Below, one piece after another: positions 1 through 8,629 of a DNA stretch of 64,000 nucleotides. Every line of letters starts with the position of its first letter. Position 1 is the first letter of the stretch. This stretch comes from Raineyella antarctica (lineage in GTDB: Bacteria > Actinomycetota > Actinomycetes > Propionibacteriales > Propionibacteriaceae): the NCBI RefSeq assembly GCF_900092135.1, contig NZ_FMYF01000008.1, forward strand, positions 1 to 64,000, given 5' to 3'. The notes below the pieces were generated by a model. That model searched no databases. It saw nothing but the letters and a program-made list of their open reading frames with translations, and was not told the DNA's origin. A program made the position numbers and the translations under genes.

Positions 1-109
1 CTGACTGTGAGGATGGCGGTACAGCTCGTCTGGTGATGGGCTGTGGGGAAGCCACCTGGTGACGTGACCCTTGGCCTGACTGGCCTGTGTGCCTTTCAGT
101 GGACTTGTC

Positions 110-262
110 CGTCACGGGTGGCCGACCCCGGCCCGGTCGGAGCCTTGTTGGCCTGATCAGGAGCTTGACCCTCAGGTGTTCACAGCACCTGAGGTGTCCC
201 GTCACAGTCCTGCCGTGACTCCTCCCGGACCGGAACCACGTCCATTCCGGAGCAAGGGAGAA
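110..262 (+). ncRNA. Candidate bridge-RNA region of the IS110 element
   Basis: This non-coding stretch directly before the transposase holds several possible hairpins. They are CCGACC/GGTCGG (122-127 with 135-140), the palindrome CCTGATCAGG (152-161), CCTCAGGTG/CACCTGAGG with a 7-nt loop (170-178 with 186-194), and GTCAC/GTGAC (201-205 with 215-219). IS110-subgroup elements are known to encode a structured bridge RNA in this position. The RNA ends and the guide loops are not determined, so this is an inference from position and folding potential. Confidence 0.35.
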
Positions 263-265
263 CGC

Positions 266-1324
266 ATGACCAGTCTGGCCGAAGTCGTCGACTTCGTCAT
301 CGGGGTCGACACCCACGTCGAGACCCACACAGCCGCAGTGATCGATGCCCACACCGGTGCCGCGCTGGCCGACCTGAGCGTCCCGACCACCCCCGAGGGT
401 TACCGCGCACTGATCGACTTCGCTGATGAGCACGGCGCGCTGCGCGCGTGGGCGATCGAGGGCACCGGCGGCCACGGCGCCGGACTGACCCGTTTGCTGG
501 CGGCCGGCGAGGAGTACGTGGTGGAGCTGGACCGGCCCGAACGCACCCAGCGCCGCCACGGGGCGAAGTCCGACAAGATCGACGCGGTCCGCGCCGCCCG
601 TGAAGCCCTGGCCCGGCCCGTGCTGGGCACACCCCGGGCGGCCGGGGACCGACAAGCCCTCTCCGTGCTGCTCGCCGCGCGTGGCTCCGCGGTCGATGCC
701 TACACCGTGACCATGCGCCAACTGTTCAGCCTGACCATCGCCGCCCCTGAGGTCCTGCGCGCCAAGCTGCGCGGCCACCGGCCGGTCGAGCAGGTCCGTA
801 TCGCCGCCAAGCTACGCATCCAGCCCAGCTGGGACACCGAGACCAGCACCACGGCGCGCGTGCTGCGCCAGCTCGCGCGCCGCTGCCAGGGCCTGCAGAC
901 CGAGGCTGCCGGCCACGAAACAGCGATCCTGGCCATCGTGAAGCGCTGGCGACCCGACCTGCTCGACCAACTCGGCGTCGGCCCGATCGTCGCCGCCGTG
1001 GTGTTGTGCGCCTGGTCCCACCCTGGCCGGATCCACTCCGAAGCAGCGTTCGCGATGCTGGCCGGCGTCGCCCCGATCCCCGCCAACAGCGGCCAGACCA
1101 CCACCCGCTACCGACTCAACCGCCATGGGGACCGACAACTCAACCGGGCACTGCACACCATCGTCCTGTCCCGTCAGCGCTACCACCAGCCGACCAAGGA
1201 CTACACCGCCCGCCGCACCGCCCAGGGCAAGACCCCACGCGAGATCAAACGCTGCCTCAAGCGCTACATCGCCCGCGACCTCTACCGCCTCCTCGAACAC
1301 CCACCAGTCCTTGACAGACCATAG
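266..1324 (+). CDS. IS110-family transposase (DEDD recombinase)
   Basis: A 352-residue protein typical in size for IS110 transposases. The N-terminal RuvC-like DEDD domain shows the acidic residues D15 (VGVDTH-like segment IGVDTH), E65 (AIEGTG), D103 and D106 (KSDKIDA). The C-terminal Transposase_20 domain shows GVGPIVAAVVL near 237-247 and MLAGVAPIPANSGQ near 264-277, with S275 as the likely catalytic serine. The start is the ATG at 266, preceded by AAGGGAG at 254-260. An in-frame upstream ATG at 89 would run through the structured upstream region and lacks family resemblance, so I reject it. All key residues are present and the gene looks intact. Confidence 0.9.
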   Translation: MTSLAEVVDFVIGVDTHVETHTAAVIDAHTGAALADLSVPTTPEGYRALIDFADEHGALRAWAIEGTGGHGAGLTRLLAAGEEYVVELDRPERTQRRHGAKSDKIDAVRAAREALARPVLGTPRAAGDRQALSVLLAARGSAVDAYTVTMRQLFSLTIAAPEVLRAKLRGHRPVEQVRIAAKLRIQPSWDTETSTTARVLRQLARRCQGLQTEAAGHETAILAIVKRWRPDLLDQLGVGPIVAAVVLCAWSHPGRIHSEAAFAMLAGVAPIPANSGQTTTRYRLNRHGDRQLNRALHTIVLSRQRYHQPTKDYTARRTAQGKTPREIKRCLKRYIARDLYRLLEHPPVLDRP

Positions 1325-1415
1325 GAGCGTCCACAGCTGCGGGACGGCCCCACCGGAGACCGGCGGGTCCGCTCCTGGGCCCTCCTCGGTTCCCGGTCGA
1401 GCCGGGACGCGCTGC

Positions 1416-1421
1416 TACCAT
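1416..1421 (+). promoter_or_regulatory. Putative -10 box TACCAT before the HTH gene
   Basis: TACCAT fits the actinobacterial TANNNT -10 pattern and would place the transcript start near 1428. It overlaps the upstream ATG at 1420, which argues that translation starts at the later ATG at 1453. No good -35 box is visible. Confidence 0.4.
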
Positions 1422-1452
1422 GGCCGGCACGACGGAGACGAAGGGGAGCGGG

Positions 1453-2163
1453 ATGGTACCGAGTACCAAGGGATCACGCATCACCGGTGAGGAGCGCGAG
1501 CGACTCAAGCTCTCGTACGTACGTCGCTACCAGGCAGGGGAGGCGATCCGGTCCCTGGCGACAGACACCGGACGCAGCTACGGCTTCGTCCAGGGCCTGC
1601 TCAAGGAGGCCGGTGTGCCGCTGCGTGCCCGGGGGGGTGCGACACGCGGGAGCCAGGCGGAGTCCGAGCGCGCCGAGCGGATGACCCGGGTCGACGCGGT
1701 TCGCGAGGCCGAGCAGGCCCGTGACTTCTTCGGCACCGAGGGGTTCGCGGGCCCCGCCACCCATCGGGACGCAGGACAGCGCGACCTGGACCGTTCGCCC
1801 TCGCCGACGCCGACTCTGGCGGAGTGGAGCCTGCCGACCCCGCCGCTGGGCGTGCTGGTCAAGCAGGACCCCGATCGCGCCGGTGCCAAGGGCAAGAAGG
1901 CGGGCAAGGGCAAGAAGGCGGGCAAGGACAAGAAGGCGGGCAAGGACAAGTCCAGTGGCAAGGACAAGTCCAGTGGCAAGGACAAGAAGGCGGGCAAGGA
2001 CAGGTCCGGCCACGGGTCGACGTCCGACGAGGGGACCGGCGCCGAGGGCAAGAAGCACAAGGGCAAGTCCGGCTCGGCCGCCACGAAGAAGGGCGGCAAG
2101 GCCCACGGCAAGAAGAAGGCGGCCAAGGCGAAGGCGGCCGAAGAGGCGAAGGACCGGCCGTGA
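1453..2163 (+). CDS. Helix-turn-helix protein with Lys-rich repeat tail
   Basis: A 236-residue protein. Residues 1-65 form a compact helix-turn-helix segment (AGEAIRSLATDTGRSYGFVQ, then LLKEAGVPLRARGGATRG), resembling small actinobacterial HTH proteins of unknown function. Residues about 65-145 are acidic to neutral linker. From about 147 the chain becomes Lys/Gly/Ser/Ala-rich, with six hexapeptides of the form GK(D/G)K(K/S)(A/S) at 151-186 and a further Lys-rich end. The tail is probably disordered and could bind nucleic acid, as in histone-like tails; that is inference. The ATG at 1453 is chosen because AAGGGGAG lies just before it and the ATG at 1420 overlaps a -10 box. It sits next to the IS element and 40 bases before an ABC exporter. 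Confidence 0.7.
   Translation: MVPSTKGSRITGEERERLKLSYVRRYQAGEAIRSLATDTGRSYGFVQGLLKEAGVPLRARGGATRGSQAESERAERMTRVDAVREAEQARDFFGTEGFAGPATHRDAGQRDLDRSPSPTPTLAEWSLPTPPLGVLVKQDPDRAGAKGKKAGKGKKAGKDKKAGKDKSSGKDKSSGKDKKAGKDRSGHGSTSDEGTGAEGKKHKGKSGSAATKKGGKAHGKKKAAKAKAAEEAKDRP
1891..2010 (+). repeat. 18-bp tandem repeat encoding Lys-rich hexapeptides
   Basis: Six consecutive 18-bp units occupy 1903-2010, preceded by a 12-bp partial unit at 1891-1902. The core is GGCAAGGACAAG followed by AAGGCG or TCCAGT. Codon use is almost invariant between units, which suggests recent expansion or conversion rather than only amino-acid selection. Confidence 0.85.
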
Positions 2164-2203
2164 CCCGCCGCACCGGGCGGCCAGTCAGGAATCCGGTACG
2201 CCG

Positions 2204-4072
2204 ATGAGCATGTCCTCCCCGTTCCACGTGATGCGGATGATGTCCAAGGGGGACGAGGCCGGGAGCCAGCGGCTCGCCCGCGGAACCGTCCGGCGCGTCC
2301 TGGCGTACGCCCGTCCGTTCTGGGGCCTGATCACGCTCTTCGTCGCGGTGGTGATCGTCCAGGCCGGCCTCGCGATCGCCCCGCCGCTGCTGTTCCGGGA
2401 GATCATCGACCGGGGCGTCCTGGCCGGCGACAGTCGCGTCGTGGTACGGATGGCGCTCGTGGTGGCGGCCGTCGCGTTCGCCAATGCCGGGCTCGGCCTG
2501 CTGCAGCGCTGGTGCTCCTCCAGGATCGGGGAGGGCCTGATCTACGACCTGCGCACCGCGGTGTTCGACCACGTCTCGGCGATGCCGCTGGCGTTCTTCA
2601 CCCGTACGCAGACCGGCAAGCTGGTCTCGCGCCTGAACTCCGACGTGATCGGCGCCCAGCGCGCCTTCACCTCCACGCTGTCCGGCGTCGTCTCCAACGT
2701 CTTCGGGTTGCTGCTGACCCTCGGCGCGATGCTGGCCCTGAGCTGGCAGCTCACCGTGGCGGCGCTGGTGCTGCTGCCGCTGTTCGTGTTCCCGGCCCGG
2801 CTGGTCGGGCGCAGGCTGGCCGACCTGACCCGGCGCCAGATGAGTGACAACGCCGAGATGTCGGCCACCATGACCGAACGGTTCTCGGTCTCCGGGGCGC
2901 TGCTGGTCAAGCTCTTCGGTCGTCCCGAGCAGGAGCACGACAGTTTCGCCGCGCGTGCCGGCGACGTACGGGACGTGTCGGTCCAGATCGCCATGAACGG
3001 CCGGTTCTTCATCACCTCGCTTACCCTGGTGGCCGCCCTCGCCACCGCGATGGTCTACGGCGGCGGCGGACTGATGGCGATCGGGGGGACTCTCACCGTC
3101 GGTACCCTGACCGCGCTGGCAGGGCTGCTGGGCCAGCTGTACGGTCCGCTGACCGCGCTGACCAACGTGCGGATCGACGTGATGGGGGCACTGGTCTCCT
3201 TCGAGCGCGTCTTCGAGATCCTGGACCTGCCTCCGGCGATCCAGGAGAAGCCGGATGCGGTCGAGCCCGGGCCGGACGCATCGGTCGAGTTCGATGACGT
3301 CTGGTTCGCCTACCCCCGGGCGGAGGACGTCTCCCTGGCATCGCTGGAGGCGGTCGCCCTGCCCGACCACCTGCCGGGCGAGCCGGTGCTGCGCGGGATC
3401 AGCTTCCGGATCGATCCGGGCAGTACCACTGCCGTCGTCGGGCACTCAGGATCGGGCAAGACGACCCTGACGCACCTGGTCGCCCGGCTCTACGACGTGA
3501 CCGGCGGGGCGGTCCGAGTCGCGGGCGTCGACGTCCGCGACCTGCGGACGACCTCGCTGCAGTCGCTGGTCGGCTACGTGACCCAGGACGCGCACATGTT
3601 CCACGACACGGTCGGGGCCAACCTGCGCTACGCCCGTCCGGACGCGAGCGACGAGCAGCTGTGGCAGGCCCTGGCTGCCGCGCACATCGACGACCTGGTC
3701 CGCAGCCTGCCCGACGGCCTGGACACCCTGGTGGGGGAGCGCGGCTACCGGCTCTCGGGTGGCGAACGCCAGCGACTGGCGATCGCCCGGCTGCTGCTGA
3801 AGGCGCCTCCGATCGTGGTGCTCGACGAGGCCACCGCGCACCTGGACTCAGAATCCGAGGCGGCGGTCCAGCGGGCGTTGGACGGTGCCATGGAGCATCG
3901 CACCAGTCTGGTCGTCGCCCATCGGCTCTCGACGGTCCGCAATGCCGACGAGATCCTGGTGGTCGAGCAGGGGCGGATCATCGAGCGCGGCACGCACATC
4001 CAGCTGCTGGCCCGGCGGGGGGCGTACGCCGAGCTGTACCGCACCCAGTTCGCCGGCACGCCGGACCTCTGA
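2204..4072 (+). CDS. ABC exporter, fused membrane and ATPase domains
   Basis: A 622-residue half-transporter of the MsbA/MDR type, acting in the cytoplasmic membrane. Residues about 30-330 hold six hydrophobic segments of an ABC_membrane domain. The nucleotide-binding domain from about 365 shows Walker A GHSGSGKTTL (about 412-421), signature LSGGERQRLAIARLL, Walker B PIVVLDEA and the H-loop VAHRLST. A roughly 20-residue insertion (RAEDVSLASLEAVALPDHLP) lies between the first beta strands, which I have seen in other actinobacterial exporters. The substrate cannot be told. The start is uncertain: ATG 2204 has only a distant AGGA; ATG 2210 and later ATGs are alternatives. It is convergent with the methyltransferase gene ending at 4098. 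Confidence 0.85.
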   Translation: MSMSSPFHVMRMMSKGDEAGSQRLARGTVRRVLAYARPFWGLITLFVAVVIVQAGLAIAPPLLFREIIDRGVLAGDSRVVVRMALVVAAVAFANAGLGLLQRWCSSRIGEGLIYDLRTAVFDHVSAMPLAFFTRTQTGKLVSRLNSDVIGAQRAFTSTLSGVVSNVFGLLLTLGAMLALSWQLTVAALVLLPLFVFPARLVGRRLADLTRRQMSDNAEMSATMTERFSVSGALLVKLFGRPEQEHDSFAARAGDVRDVSVQIAMNGRFFITSLTLVAALATAMVYGGGGLMAIGGTLTVGTLTALAGLLGQLYGPLTALTNVRIDVMGALVSFERVFEILDLPPAIQEKPDAVEPGPDASVEFDDVWFAYPRAEDVSLASLEAVALPDHLPGEPVLRGISFRIDPGSTTAVVGHSGSGKTTLTHLVARLYDVTGGAVRVAGVDVRDLRTTSLQSLVGYVTQDAHMFHDTVGANLRYARPDASDEQLWQALAAAHIDDLVRSLPDGLDTLVGERGYRLSGGERQRLAIARLLLKAPPIVVLDEATAHLDSESEAAVQRALDGAMEHRTSLVVAHRLSTVRNADEILVVEQGRIIERGTHIQLLARRGAYAELYRTQFAGTPDL

Positions 4073-4097
4073 GCCGCTGCCCCCTGCGGCCGGCGCT

Positions 4098-4934
4098 TCA
4101 GGAGCGGGTGAACGCGCGGATCCGGACGGCCACGGTGACGGTCCTCGGACCCGCCTCGACATCATCCGCTCCGGAGTCACGCTTTCGTCCGTGGAAGGCG
4201 TTGGGCCCCATCGCGACCAGGTCCTGGGCGGCAGGGGCGGACAGCGTGAGCTCGAACCGGACGTCGACGTGGCCCGCGGGTTGCAGGTGGCCGGCGAACT
4301 GGGCGAGCAGCCGGGACTCCTTGTCTGCCTCGATGTCGAGCAGACCGAGCTCGGCACGCAACTCGGCCAGGTGGTCCGGCAGTGGCAGCGCGACCAGCAC
4401 GCGACCCTGTGGGGCGAGGACACGGGCGAACTCGGCCGGGTTGCGTGGCGCGAAGACCGCCAGCAGCACGTCGACACTGCCGGAGCGTACGGGCAGGCCG
4501 GCCCAGGTGTCCGCGACCACCGCGCCGATCCGCGGGTGGGCGCGAGCCGCGCGACGAGCGGCGGCGGGGGAGATGTCCAGGGCCAGCCCACGGCCACCCG
4601 CGGCTGTGGCCGGGCCCAGGCATCCGGCCAGGTAGTACCCGGTCCCCGCACCGACCTCCAGGACGGTACGGACCGTTCCGACCCGGCGCGCCAGCTCGTC
4701 CCTGATCGGCGCATAGGCACCCGAGGACAGGAAGCGGTCCCGGGCTGCCACCATGTCGGCGGTGTCGGCATTCGCCGGCGCGGCGTGGGTGAGCAGGTTC
4801 ACGTAGCCCTGCCGGGCCAGGTCGAAACTGTGGCCCCGGGGGCAGTGCAACGTACGTCCCTCGAGGGTCAGCGGGGAGCCGGCCTCGCTGCCGCACTGCG
4901 GACACGTGAGCAGGTCGGCCACATCGGCGAGCAT
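4098..4934 (-). CDS. rlmA: RlmA-type 23S rRNA (guanine-N1) methyltransferase
   Basis: A 278-residue SAM-dependent methyltransferase. The N-terminal CPQCG...CPRGH pattern is the zinc-binding head of the RlmA family. The motif VLEVGAGTGYYL is the SAM-binding loop, followed by LALDISPAA (acidic ribose-binding strand end) and LLAVFAPRNP. RlmA-family enzymes methylate G745 or G748 in hairpin 35 of 23S rRNA; the actinobacterial branch includes TlrB-type tylosin/mycinamicin resistance methylases, so a housekeeping or macrolide-related role is possible. The ATG at 4934 follows a GTG directly and has GAGG upstream; it starts only 8 nt after the SURF1 stop codon, so the two genes are probably cotranscribed. 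Confidence 0.78.
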   Translation of the reverse strand: MLADVADLLTCPQCGSEAGSPLTLEGRTLHCPRGHSFDLARQGYVNLLTHAAPANADTADMVAARDRFLSSGAYAPIRDELARRVGTVRTVLEVGAGTGYYLAGCLGPATAAGGRGLALDISPAAARRAARAHPRIGAVVADTWAGLPVRSGSVDVLLAVFAPRNPAEFARVLAPQGRVLVALPLPDHLAELRAELGLLDIEADKESRLLAQFAGHLQPAGHVDVRFELTLSAPAAQDLVAMGPNAFHGRKRDSGADDVEAGPRTVTVAVRIRAFTRS

Positions 4935-4942
4935 CACCGACC

Positions 4943-5761
4943 TCAGCCGACGGAGGAGTCCACCGACCGCGACGCCTCCGCGCCGGAGCCGGAATCCTCG
5001 GGGGAGTCGGTGCCCGCGGCCCGGCGGCGCCGGCGCCCGGTGATGATCTCGCGGGCGTCCTTGCCGATCAGGATGAAGGTCCCGACGACGCCGATCAGCG
5101 CGAAGCTGAACCACTGGATGGCATAGGACATGTGCGGGCCCTCGGTGAGCTCGGGGAGCGCTACCGGTACCAGCCCACTGCCGTCGGCGGGGGTGGTGGA
5201 GGTGGTGTTCAGGTAGCCGTCGACCAGGGGAAGCCCGGACCAGGCCGCGATCGCCGGGGGATTGACCAGCCGGACCGAGCCATCGGCCGGAGCGGTGGCG
5301 TTCGCCGGCCCGGTCTCGTCAGCCATGACGTAGCCCTCGACGGTGACCACACCGCTCGGCGGGGGCGGGATGCTGCCGGCGTCGGGCAGCGGGCCGCTCG
5401 CGGGGCGCGGTGTGAATCCGCGGTCCACCAGCAGCCAGTCGCCCGAGGTGGTCCGGAGCGGGGCCACGACCTCGTACCCGGACCGACCGTCGCTGGTCCG
5501 GTAGCGGACCTGGAGCTGGTGGGCCGGGTCGAAGGTGCCCTGTACGGAGACCCGGCGGTACTGCTTGTCCGGTGTGATCGAGCCTTGGAAGGCCTCGGCG
5601 AAAGATGCCACCGGAGCCTTCTGCTGGGCGACCACGGTGGCATTGCGCTCGCGCTTGGTCTCCAGCCGGTTCAGCTGCCACTCGCCCAGCCGGACGAAGG
5701 CTGTCACCAACACCACGGCGAAGATGACCAGCCCTACCCAGCGCTTCCAGTACGTGCCCAC
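4943..5761 (-). CDS. SURF1-family cytochrome c oxidase assembly protein
   Basis: A 272-residue membrane protein. One hydrophobic segment near residues 7-27 (WVGLVIFAVVLVTAFVRLGEWQL) is followed by a large extracytoplasmic domain. A second membrane segment lies near 215-235 (YAIQWFSFALIGVVGTFILI). The flanking motifs GEWQLNRL, VRGTFD-like VQGTFDPAHQLQVR and LLVDRGFTP are SURF1 hallmarks. SURF1 proteins help insert heme a into cytochrome oxidase. The GTG at 5761 has AGG 9 nt upstream; a TTG at 5767 has too short a spacing. The C-terminus is charged and low in complexity (RRRRRAAG, then acidic Ser-rich). It leads a two-gene operon with the methyltransferase. Confidence 0.85.
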   Translation of the reverse strand: MGTYWKRWVGLVIFAVVLVTAFVRLGEWQLNRLETKRERNATVVAQQKAPVASFAEAFQGSITPDKQYRRVSVQGTFDPAHQLQVRYRTSDGRSGYEVVAPLRTTSGDWLLVDRGFTPRPASGPLPDAGSIPPPPSGVVTVEGYVMADETGPANATAPADGSVRLVNPPAIAAWSGLPLVDGYLNTTSTTPADGSGLVPVALPELTEGPHMSYAIQWFSFALIGVVGTFILIGKDAREIITGRRRRRAAGTDSPEDSGSGAEASRSVDSSVG

Positions 5762-5872
5762 CTGCAAGAGCCTAGCCGGGCCGTCACAGCAGCCGCCGAT
5801 CGTCCCGACCCACGTGGACCGGGACCAGGTCCCCGCCCAGGGAGGCTCTCCCTGTGCCGGAACACCGGGGCG

Positions 5873-6205
5873 CTACTGTACGTCGGCGTCGATGTCGGGT
5901 TCCGCGTCGATGTCGGCGTCGATGTCGACGTCCTCGGACTCCGGGTCGGCGGTGTGGTCATCGAGGCTGAGCACCAGGGCGGTGGCCTGCGCCGCGACCT
6001 TGCCGAGACTGCCGCCACGTCCCACAGCCACGCCGACCAGGAACATGGTCAGCGGCGAGGCCGCCCGCTCCACCTGGTGGGAAGCATCCCTGGCCAGGTC
6101 GAGGAGGGTCAGGATGTCATCCTTGCTCAGCTCGAAGTCGTCGGTGTCGATGTGATGGGCAAGGATGCCAATCCAGTCGGTGAGACTCGCCCACTCCTCC
6201 GTCAT
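5873..6205 (-). CDS. DUF6457-like protein next to moaA
   Basis: A 110-residue protein resembling DUF6457 (LTDWIGILAHHID, then DLARDASHQVERAASPLTMFLVGVAVG). In actinobacteria this domain is often found beside or fused to MobA-type molybdenum-cofactor guanylyltransferases, as I recall, so its position divergent from moaA is coherent. The ATG at 6205 is well supported by GGGAGGAGAACG. The last 20 residues are an Asp-Ile-Asp repeat (DVDIDADIDAEPDIDADVQ), encoded by near-identical GACATCGACGCC units at about 5873-5935. Function is unknown; a molybdenum-cofactor role is inferred from context only. Confidence 0.65.
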   Translation of the reverse strand: MTEEWASLTDWIGILAHHIDTDDFELSKDDILTLLDLARDASHQVERAASPLTMFLVGVAVGRGGSLGKVAAQATALVLSLDDHTADPESEDVDIDADIDAEPDIDADVQ

Positions 6206-6272
6206 CGTTCTCCTCCCGGGTCGACGTGCCTCGATCATGGCATGGGGCCCGAGGCTCCCGTGCAGTGGGGTC

Positions 6273-6310
6273 TGGACCGCCTTCAGGGTGCCTGGCCTAC
6301 ACTGCGATGC
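6273..6310 (+). promoter_or_regulatory. moaA promoter, leaderless type
   Basis: TACACT at 6298-6303 lies 7 nt before the moaA ATG, so the transcript would begin at or next to the start codon. A weak -35 candidate, TGGACC, is at 6273-6278 with a 19-nt spacer. There is no Shine-Dalgarno sequence before the ATG, which agrees with leaderless translation. Confidence 0.55.
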
Positions 6311-7318
<1,008 letters not shown>

Positions 7319-7336
<18 letters not shown>

Positions 7337-7753
7337 TCCCGGGTCGGCTCGCCGTCTGTCCCTCGGGTCGTCCGGTCCGGGGCGGAGCTCGTCCGGCTCC
7401 GCTTCCCCCGGGATGATGATCGGCGGTTCGGGCGTCGTGGAGCCCTCGATCATGGCCTGGTCCGAAGCAGGCTGGGTCACCTGCGGTACCTCGCCGCCCT
7501 TCTTGGCACGCAGGTCGATCGCATTGGCGATCACCACGGCGATCGCCGGGAGGAACGCGGCGCCGCCGACCGCCACCCAGCGCCAGGCGCCGTGCAGGAA
7601 GATCGCCGCGACGAAGCAGATCACCCGCAGCGACATCAGGGCCAAGTACTTCGTCTGCCGACGGCTGAGGTCCTCCTCGGCGGACACGGGCGCACTCGTG
7701 ATCAGGACCGGCCGCGTACGCGACCTGCGCGGGCCCCTGCCTGACGATGCCAC
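7319..7753 (-). CDS. DUF3099 membrane protein
   Basis: A 144-residue protein. The segment LITSAPVSAEEDLSRRQTKYLALMSLRVICF followed by two hydrophobic stretches (about 40-57 and 60-78) is the DUF3099 signature, a family restricted to actinobacteria with no known function. The basic N-terminus and the acidic Pro-rich C-terminus are probably cytoplasmic. It starts with GTG at 7753, which lies 6 nt after a TATAGT box on the same strand, so the mRNA is likely leaderless. The 3' end overlaps the moaA 3' end by 18 bases in convergent orientation. Confidence 0.8.
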
Positions 7754-7759
7754 GCCGCC

Positions 7760-7765
7760 ACTATA
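7760..7765 (-). promoter_or_regulatory. -10 box TATAGT of the DUF3099 gene
   Basis: On the minus strand TATAGT is followed by 6 nt and then the GTG start, the leaderless arrangement seen at many genes in this window. Confidence 0.5.
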
Positions 7766-7866
7766 GGTTCAGCGGCCCGCTGTGGCACGGACAACCAGGA
7801 CCCCCCGGGGCCGGGCGGCCCGTGCCGAGCGCCGGCGGTCGACGGTGCCACCGGGTCGTGGCCTGC

Positions 7867-7872
7867 TAGCGT
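7867..7872 (+). promoter_or_regulatory. -10 box TAGCGT of fabG-fabI
   Basis: TAGCGT is followed by GACCCG and the fabG GTG, giving a 6-nt spacing and no room for a Shine-Dalgarno sequence. No -35 match is obvious. Confidence 0.5.
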
Positions 7873-7878
7873 GACCCG

Positions 7879-8610
7879 GTGAGTACTGCACCAGAGACCC
7901 CCAGCGGCGGCCGGGTCGCCCTCGTCACCGGCGGCAACCGCGGGATCGGCCGCGCCATCGCGGCCCGACTCCTGGCCGACGGCTACCGCGTCGCGGCCAC
8001 CTCCCGAAACGGAGACGTACCCGAAGGCGTCCTGGGCGTGCCCTGCGACATCACCGACCAGGAGCAGGTCGAGGCGGCCTTCGCGACCATCGAGAAGGAA
8101 CTCGGCCCGGTCGAGGTGCTGGTGGCCAACGCCGGCATCACCCGCGACACCCTCCTGATGCGGATGAAGGACGATGACTGGGACGCCGTCATCGACACCA
8201 ACCTGACGGGTACCTTCCGGGTCGTCCGCCGGGCCAGCCGCGGCATGATGAAGGCCCGCTTCGGGCGGATCGTGCTGATCTCCTCCGTCGTCGGCCTGCT
8301 CGGCAGCGCCGGCCAGGTCAACTACGCCGCCTCCAAGTCCGGCCTGGTCGGCATGGCCCGCTCGGTCGCCCGTGAGCTCGGGTCACGCGGCGTGACCGCC
8401 AATGTGGTCGCCCCCGGCTTCATCAGCACCGACATGACCGACTCGCTCAGTGATGACCTGGTCGCCAAGTACAACGCGCAGATCCCGGTCGGCCACCTCG
8501 GCGCCGTGGACGACATCGCCAACGCCGTCGCGTTCCTCGCCGGTGACGGCGCGGGCTACATCTCCGGCGCCGTGCTGCCCGTCGACGGCGGCCTCGGCAT
8601 GGGTCACTGA
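7879..8610 (+). CDS. fabG: 3-oxoacyl-ACP reductase (MabA-like)
   Basis: A 243-residue short-chain dehydrogenase that reduces 3-oxoacyl-ACP with NADPH in type II fatty-acid synthesis. It shows the nucleotide motif TGGNRGIG, the NAG motif, and the catalytic Ser (ISSVVG), Tyr and Lys (NYAASKSG). The end VDGGLGMGH is typical of FabG. The GTG start follows a leaderless promoter. The gene is immediately upstream of an InhA-like enoyl reductase, the same arrangement as mabA-inhA of mycobacteria, so the two probably work as an elongation pair in one operon. Confidence 0.93.
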   Translation: MSTAPETPSGGRVALVTGGNRGIGRAIAARLLADGYRVAATSRNGDVPEGVLGVPCDITDQEQVEAAFATIEKELGPVEVLVANAGITRDTLLMRMKDDDWDAVIDTNLTGTFRVVRRASRGMMKARFGRIVLISSVVGLLGSAGQVNYAASKSGLVGMARSVARELGSRGVTANVVAPGFISTDMTDSLSDDLVAKYNAQIPVGHLGAVDDIANAVAFLAGDGAGYISGAVLPVDGGLGMGH

Positions 8611-8629
8611 GAGCAGGACAGGAGCAGAT

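Larger units (their letters stand above)
1..1330 (+). mobile_element. IS110-family insertion sequence, ends not resolved
   Basis: The transposase at 266-1324 defines an IS110-type element. These elements usually lack clear terminal inverted repeats and do not make long target duplications, so I could not fix either end. The left part may begin before base 1, and the right end lies somewhere after the stop codon at 1322-1324 and before the next gene at 1453. The long non-coding stretch before the transposase fits the IS110 subgroup, which carries its non-coding RNA upstream of the gene. Confidence 0.65.

Noticed and set aside
1420-1452. Longer start (ATG 1420) for the HTH protein
   Set aside because: This ATG overlaps a good -10 box and has no ribosome site, while ATG 1453 follows AAGGGGAG.
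1903-2010. Possible CRISPR array from the 18-bp repeats
   Set aside because: The units are contiguous with no spacers and are coding; no cas gene is present.
1859-3445. A minus-strand frame opposite the HTH and ABC genes
   Set aside because: It is antisense to the Walker-motif ABC transporter and the Lys repeat; no family signal.
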